This document shows positions 55,101-64,000 of a stretch of 64,000 nt of DNA, piece after piece. The notes beneath the pieces are model-generated. The model was not told the DNA's origin and made no database searches. It was given only the letters and a program-made list of their open reading frames with translations. The first letter of the stretch is position 1; each line of letters begins with the position of its first letter. Source of the DNA: Thamnaconus septentrionalis (Eukaryota > Chordata > Actinopteri > Tetraodontiformes > Monacanthidae); the NCBI GenBank assembly GCA_009823395.1, contig CM020517.1:15965501-16029500 (forward strand), in the 5' to 3' direction. A program made the translations under genes and the position numbers.

Positions 55101-58100
55101 GACGGCGGCAGAGATTCGTTGTCGACATACTGCAGTTTTAAATGCGTATAAAGTGCCGGCTCGAAAGGACACTCATGCTTTTGCAATACCGGGGGCGGGG
55201 GGGGGGACTCCAGTGCGGACTCGCAATTTAAGCAGAAAACCATACCTAAGTAATTACTTTAAAAATTATACTCTCATGTGGGGATAATCTTATCTCCTTG
55301 TCTTTAGCCACATGAGTTCCAACCGGTGAAAAGCATATTAGTCAGATATCCTGAGGTGTGGGAGTGGGTCCCAAAATGACATTTAGTTCTGGATGTGGCA
55401 TGGCGACAAGCAGCTGAACAGTATATTTATCTGCCTCGGCCCCTTCCAAAGAAGAGACTGGGAACGAGAACTGACGCTCGCTTTTAATGATCATTTGTGT
55501 TCCCATGTAATCCAAAATGGACTTCAGCAGCCGTCCTCCTTTTTTTCACTGCTTGCTTAGAAAAGGATGAAAAAGATGGGAAGTTCGAAAGTGTGTATGT
55601 GAACTGGCAATTTATCGTGTTCCCCTGCTGCAGGAAGCGAACAGAGACCTGGTCCACTGGGATCCCCGTTTCCCTTCCTTGCCTCCCCCTCCCCCCCAAC
55701 TCAGAACCCCACCGTGATGGGGGTGGGGGGGGAGCCTGGCAGTGAACTGCTGTGTGTGTGTGGGTGTGTGTGCGTGCGTGCGCGTGTGTCCGTCTGATGT
55801 CAATTTCCTGTTTTATTGAGGAAGCAGCGTTCGCGTGTACAGATCGTTCAGATTTTCACTGTGAGAAAAAGAAGGCAGAAAAAAAAAAGTCTGTCAACTC
55901 TCATGAATCGGTATGGGAAACCGCTCGCATTGTGTCTGGGAAGGACAATTCCCTCAGTAACACAATTGGCACCATTTTCAAATGCAAATACAACGTCCTA
56001 ATCAAATGTAAAGAAGTGATTCGTTTTTTTCCCACCGTCACAAACTCCGAAGAAATACCACAAAGCGCTATTAAATTTGTTAGCTTTCTTCTTAAAATAA
56101 CTGATGAAATTAAATCCAGATTGGTTCACATCTGTGGCCTTGATGCAAGGACAAGAATTTCAATCCAAGCCTTTGGGCTATGGAGATGACAGTTAGTTGC
56201 TGTGGTCTTAGCCACAATAGCTGCTACGCATGGTCAGGGCCAGAGGTCTACCAGCGGTCTGCTGGGTTTCACCTATAAATGTGTAAAGGCTGCCGCTGGC
56301 TTGGTCTCATTTGCATGCCTTGGCTGCCTGCGATGACATTTGTGAGGACGGACGAATTTTGGAAGTCTCCAATTTTTTCGGTCAGCGGTTTTAGAAGCCA
56401 TCTCCGTGGCTGAAATCTTTTAGAAAAAAAAAAAAAAAAACCTACAATACCCAGTTTTAGATCTTTGTTTTGGACATAATCCAGCGTTACGTTGTTAATT
56501 GTTTATATATAAAATAACAATCAAGCAAACAACAAACATCTTTGTAGTTGACCTTTGTTTACACCCTCCAGGAACGTTTAGCTTGTTTTGTTCGAGCTGC
56601 CATGTGTTTAGAAGGAGATAACACCAAGATGATTGTGAGGTGGTCTCAGAGTGTTGACCCTAACATGGTAGCAATGTAGTTCCAATGCTCTTTGCGCTAA
56701 ATTTTTAAAACGCACACTCTCTCGCACTTTGTAATTTTCTTGATCTATTCTTTTCTGAAAAGAAACTTTTTTTTTTTGCTTAACATATAACTGATTATAC
56801 TTATTTTAAATCCTTGGCTTAGTAGCTATATATTATTATGGGGTGTTTCAGTTTTCAAAAAAAACAACAAAAAAAAACAACCCTATTCTGAGTCCAGTGT
56901 TCTAAATCTCATTAACTAACAGTTTTGTGGTCAAAGACATTGAAATAACAATCTCGTGCTGCAAGACATTTTGTGGTTGAATACTTGGCTAGATGTAGTT
57001 ACTTGTATTTGAAAAATTGACATCTGTTTATTTTTCTGTAAGCCAGTGATTGGAAAAAGCACAAATGGAATTTATTTTTTTCTTTTAACATCATTTCATT
57101 TTATCTTTCATTTATTTTACAACAGGGTCTCAAACACAACAGTGACCCTGAATTTATGGTGTCATCTCTTGATTTGCTCACTAGCGAGACCTTTTGTGCA
57201 CGCGAGAGCTCAACGATCCTCTGGGCCCGAGCGGGAACTGGGTTCTAGCTCCGTGGAGAGGTGCTCCACTGTGGGAACTGGGAGCCGCTTGACGCACAGC
57301 AGCACGCAGTGGTCTCTGTAGACCCGGCGTGGATGAGAAACTACCTTCACTGGGATCCCTTGAACTGGCAGGGCCTGCCTTCTCTGCCTCCTCCTCGCCT
57401 CTCGCTCCATCTGCCGTTCCCCGCCAGCAGGGCACGCGGCTCGTCGGCAGTGTGAGAACGGTTGCATCACGGCTCTCGCGGTTTTGTTAGCCCCTGGCCC
57501 CTGTGTTTCTTGGTCAATCTGTGGGAACCCTGAATTTGGACGGCAGCCTCTGTTCCCATCACCAGTCCGGTTAGAAAATAGACTTCTGGTCATGTACCAG
57601 GCACCCAGATCGACTGTTTGTAGCCCACTCCTTCTCACGAACTGGAGAGGAGAGACCAGCGGCTGTGGCTGCGGAGGCCTCTATACATTTCGTGTGCAGG
57701 TAAAGCGGAAGCCAAAAGGCCCATGAGAAACAAGTTTTCTCAGTAGTTATACGGCTACACATAATACTTACAATCCTTGATTTTATTCTAAATGAAGTCG
57801 TGACGGACATTTACATTGAACTAACATTGGAGACAGTTGGCTATTGTCAGAAAACTCTGACAATCCATCTGAAAATCCAGACCATATTTAGAAAGCTTAT
57901 TCTTCAATGAGTCTCCTTGTTCCAGTTTTTTCGTTTTGCCGTCATGCCTCCAGTTCTGTTTTTATTGTATCCACTTAAAGTTCAATTTTCCCCGTTGTCT
58001 TATAAACCAGTCCAATGTGCCTTTGACGACAATTGCATCCAGACAAATCCAGCCTGGTCCATGTTTCCCCCCCTTTCCCGGATAGTTACAGTTTTGAGGA

Positions 58101-59639
58101 GCATAGCGGGAACAAGGAGGAGAGAGAGGACAAAGGCATCTCCGCTCACGTACGTCCGCGACAGAGATGGAACCAGATGAGAGCTTCTCTGCTCCACACA
58201 TGTGGACGGGAGAGAGACGGATCTCAGAGTCTGTGAAGACAGCTGGAAAATTCCCCTGAGCCTCGTCTAATTGAAAGCTTATCATCTTCTCTCTGGGCTT
58301 CCTGAGCAGTGGGGGGGCGAGAGGGGCGGCGTTCATGCACAGCGACTGGAATGAGACCTGGAATAAGTAGTTGGCAGCGTTTGAGACGGCGGAGATCTGT
58401 CCTGCGCTCACGCTGCGAGGTGGAGCTGGGCCCGTCTGGGTGGAGGTCGGTGTGAGATCTGTCAGCACGGGATCATGTGTGTGAGTTTCTTGTGCGTGTG
58501 GGGAAGTGCTTACAGAGCTCCGAGTTAATTGAATACAGCGTGTATCAAGTCTATGTGCACGTCCCGGGGCTTTGTTGTGCTGCCAACGCTGCCCCCATGG
58601 AAGGCCCTGACGCAGACACGGCAGCAGCCACAGGGAGGGAAAGAAAGAAAGCATCGAACCGAATGAGGAGAAAGGATGAAAGAGGCAAGGAGCAAAGATA
58701 CAGGAGGGTATTAAAAAAAGAAAAATAAAGGAGTAAGTCGAAGAAGGAAAAACAAAGCTTTATTTTTTTGAGCCAAAGTCCCTTTCATGGTGCATCAACA
58801 GGTGGCAGTAGTTTAGGAGTGGAGATTTTTGGTGTTGTGTTTCAGGTTAACCACATGAGACATCTGAAATCAGACCACCCCATAAGGAAGCAGCTGATGT
58901 CTGTCGAAGCTCGCAGGCGTGGCTTTTGGCCAGTCAGCCAAAAAAGATGCCGTCGACGCTGCATAAACTAACAAACACACAGCGAGTAAAAAAGGAAGCC
59001 GACATTCCGAAGTTCTCCCGCATTGTTTTTAACAAGTAACGACTCGCACCGAGGTGCTAGCATGGAGGCCGCCAGGGTGGGTGTCGGATTCCTGCCTGCT
59101 TAATTCTGTGTTGCCGTGTGGACAGCTCAGACATTTATTTTCCTCTGTCAAAATGCATGACAAGAGATGATCGCCATAAAACTTAATGGAACAGGATAAT
59201 AATTATTTGAGGCTTTTGGGAAGGAGCTGCCAGGGCAACGAGGTGGAGGCATGCATGGCATTTACTGTACGAGGCTGAGAAACATTCAGTGGATCAGAAT
59301 GTGCTGGAAAGAAACCAGGTCCCACCAGTGTTTATTCTGTTTGTCTTTTCATGCTAATTCATTAGAGGAAAATGTGACAAGAGTTTTTTGTGGGGTGGAT
59401 TACACTCGTTGACCTATCACTACTTGTCCCAGTTCAACGATAAAAGACATCACAGTCCTCACTTCTCAGCACAGATTCACATTAACAGGATAAAAGCAAT
59501 CTGATTTCATACTCAAACAATTGAAAGAAAAAAAAAAAGAAAGAAACACGTATGCATGAAAGTCACCTTTTTAGTATTTGGAATAATTGTTTTCATATAC
59601 CTCTCCAGGAGAGTTAATTGCATAAAAACATTCCAAGGA

Positions 59640-62174
59640 GCAGTTTCAGACAATGTTTTTTAATTAAAAAGATTAAAAACTACATCATCCGCAAACTTTA
59701 CAAGCACACAACATTGAAGCATTAACAATATCATGACATACATTGTCGAGATTCTTAAACAAACAGGAGTTTCAGATGTTCGTACATGCTTTGAGCATAA
59801 AGAAAAATCAAAGGAGACAGTTACATATATGAAAAAACCTGACATTTTGTATTAAGAAAACAAAAGAAAAATAGTAATATTGTGCTCTTAATCCAATTTA
59901 CAATAAAATACAAGTCACTTGTACATTATAGCTTTTGCTTTAAGAATGACTTTCGAGATCAAGACATGAATCATTTTACATCTATCTTTCTGACGGTATT
60001 ACAGGCAGTTGTGAACATCTTTGGTTTTATTGTTGAAACCAAACAGTCATACGTAAGTATGCGTGCGGTTTCTCTAGCTGCATGATTTTTGCCCATAATA
60101 AAGAAAAAAACTTAAACCATGTAAAGGTTGCGGAGGAGAGAAAAAGGAATCATGCTTTTCCTCACACTTAAAGGGCGATAGGAATGAGACATTGTTACAA
60201 ATATTTTTTTTTTCTTTAAAAGAAAAGGCACAATAAAGCAAAAATAATAAAACATCTTGTGAACAGCAAAGCAAGCCTTCTGGGTATTACTCACTTTGAA
60301 ATTAAATCTAACTTTTATAGTGACTGGATACTCATCTTTCCGACGCATGAATGCTTCTCTTTTAGAACTCTTAAGTAGGCAAGAGACTCCTGATATCTTC
60401 TGCAAATGCCTTTCCACAGCTCATACCCAGATGATCTGTGTTGGCGCGTGACTTAGTAGCAGAGCCATGAGCCCCTGGCACAGATGATCAGTAAATTAGA
60501 CCAGAGAAGACAGAATCAGGACCATAAAGGCTTCAAAGACCTCACTGATTAGAGAGAACAAAGGGACATGTGCGCAACAAGGCAACTTTTTTTCTTTCTT
60601 TTTTTGTAGAAGTGCCCTTGGTGTTGGTAAGAAGATACCACTCTGATCCCACCACCTCCTCCTATACCTTCATCCTCCCACTCTACCTACTCTGGGGGAT
60701 GTGGGATCACTTGTTACTCCAGGGCTCCCCTCCCTGGAGGTTCCCCCCCACTAGTGCTGAGGATGAGGGAATGTGCACTCACAGAAATGTGATTTCTTTT
60801 GTTTTGCAAATAAGGAATATTTGATCTTTAGTTTGGCATGGTTTCAGCTGTTTGTAACTCAATTCATGCAAAAAAACAAAAAAGGACAGTCCGAGATAGT
60901 GCAAAAACTAGGCAAAATGGCAATTTTGGTGCTTGTAGACAGTTTGGGATATACTTAAATGTTTTTCAGCCCTCGATATAGAAGTTGTTGGGTATGGTTT
61001 ATCAGGAATAAAAGTTTTTAGTGCATCAAAGCTACATTGGAAGACAAAATAATTACATTAAAAAAGGTTTTGTTTTTTCATAATTTAGTAGCAATATATT
61101 ACACAAATTCCAAATTTATACTTAACAACAAAATATGGTATATATACTGTTACATATAGATATCAAAAGGAAAAGGTACTGAGAAATGCTCAAGGATTTT
61201 CGGTATACGCGCACATTTCTTCACAATTTGGCTCAAATAAATATCAAAAGTAAGGCAATGTAATCCAGTTATAAAATATCCGATCAGGACCTTTTTAATG
61301 ATTGAGTGAGAAAAATTAGATGCAACCAGTTGTATTGTAATTCCTGCAAGAAACAAATGTAATTAACGCCTCAACGTGTAGGTCTTTACATTCCTTAAAA
61401 TATTGGCCATTGTCCAACCTGGATACACTATGGACACACGAGTGGAGAGTCCTTACACATAAATGCTTTTGTTTAGGCTTAAGCATCCACTGCATACCAT
61501 TAACCAAAGGTCAGTGTGTCCATTTGGTATAATAAATTAGGCAAGAAGGTACTGCATATGCACTGTCGACACACGTCGACACCGCCCTGAATACAAATAT
61601 TAACACAAACAACACTTTCTTTTTTTCTTTGAAAAGAATAAATTCAACCATTTTTACATAATTGAAAGCGCAGAAGAATTGCTACAGCAAGTGAAGCCAC
61701 GTCTTGAAAGAAGTCCCTCAGTGAACATGGTCTGCTTCAGTCACTCCTCTCCACCTTGCGAGGGAGTGAGTCTGGCAGAGTTGTCTATATGATGAATGTC
61801 CACTGTGGTTTTTTTTTTCATGTCCATCAGCTATGCCGAGTGTTCGCACTGCCATTGTCACAGGGCCAGGGCCCGGATCCTGAAGGGCTGTCGTAGCTTC
61901 TTAAACGTCTCTCGGGAAATTTGGCCTCCATTGTCCATCGAGGGCACATGTTCACACACAGTGCAAAGGCTTACTCAAATACCTGGAAGTACTGAGTGGG
62001 TTGCTGAAACTCGGAGCCTTATTAGTGAGTGCGGGAGGGCTGGGGGGTGGGGGGGGGGACAAAACATGCAGCATTTTTTACTTTTTTGGTTTTTCTATTT
62101 TCTTTCAGTGTTCATCATATTTGGTTTATTATCATATTTGACTTTCAGCGCCCGATTGTCTCGCCGTGTATCAG
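59640..62174 (-). other. Probable runx3 3'UTR
   Basis: AT-rich, gene-free sequence directly downstream of the runx3 stop on the minus strand. Candidate minus-strand signals are ATTAAA at 59659-59664 and AATAAA at 60026-60031 and 62125-62130. RUNX3 is known for a multi-kilobase 3'UTR, so the more distal ones are plausible. The true end cannot be fixed here. Confidence 0.4.

Positions 62175-64000
<1,826 letters not shown>

Larger units (their letters stand above)
45860..59640. other. Gene-free spacer between clic4 and runx3
   Basis: About 14 kb without a supportable gene. The longest open frames (plus strand 48793-49365, minus strand 57962-58654) show no known domain, start context or splice structure. 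The spacer holds microsatellites, including (TA)n at about 48005-48031 and (CA)n at about 52859-52880. It also has a CpG-rich island at 48.2-49.1 kb and GC-rich unique stretches around 57.2-58.6 kb. Distal regulatory DNA of runx3 is plausible but not visible from sequence alone. Confidence 0.6.

Noticed and set aside
57962..58654. 230-codon minus-strand frame as a gene
   Set aside because: No domain, no splice or promoter evidence; kept only as an observation.

Overview
The window is vertebrate nuclear DNA, almost certainly from a ray-finned (teleost) fish. It has split genes with canonical GT/AG introns, and long gene-poor spacers full of CA/GT, TA, TAA and purine microsatellites. It also carries short hAT, Tc1/mariner, L2-like and RTE-like repeat copies of the kinds common in fish genomes. 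I assembled gene models by hand, checking splice sites and codon phase. Family assignments rest on protein similarity recalled from memory, not on a database search.

Layout from left to right. (1) 1-3.8 kb: no secure gene; one orphan coding-like exon on the minus strand (2331-2688) and a CpG-rich patch near 0.5-0.95 kb. (2) 3.8-4.6 kb: fam167b (minus, 2 exons). (3) 5.8-11.6 kb: a myotubularin-related 9-like pseudophosphatase (plus, 10 exons), head-to-head with fam167b across about 1.15 kb. (4) 12.5-15.9 kb: tdh, mitochondrial L-threonine 3-dehydrogenase (plus, 8 coding exons). (5) 17.3-25.6 kb: srrm1, the PWI/SR splicing coactivator (plus, 17 coding exons). (6) 27.7-44.1 kb: clic4 (plus, 6 exons, with an 11.5 kb first intron holding several transposon relics). 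(7) 44.1-62.2 kb: clic4 3'UTR, a long gene-free spacer, then the probable runx3 3'UTR. (8) 62.2-62.7 kb: the last coding exon of runx3 (minus), ending in the VWRPY Groucho-binding tail; its upstream exons lie beyond the window.

Two ancestral blocks meet here. srrm1-clic4-runx3 has the same order and orientation as human 1p36.11. fam167b-mtmr9l-tdh resembles the human MTMR9-TDH-FAM167A cluster at 8p23.1 and its paralogous remnant at 1p35 (MTMR9LP-FAM167B). Human TDH and MTMR9LP are pseudogenes, whereas both genes are intact here. The genes do not form a pathway; they share a neighbourhood.

I found no novel multi-gene system. The better leads are the intact mtmr9l, which lacks the usual C-terminal coiled coil and has an ambiguous GC/GT donor; transposon copies whose exact ends and target-site duplications can be read directly; and the unexplained minus-strand exon near 2.5 kb.
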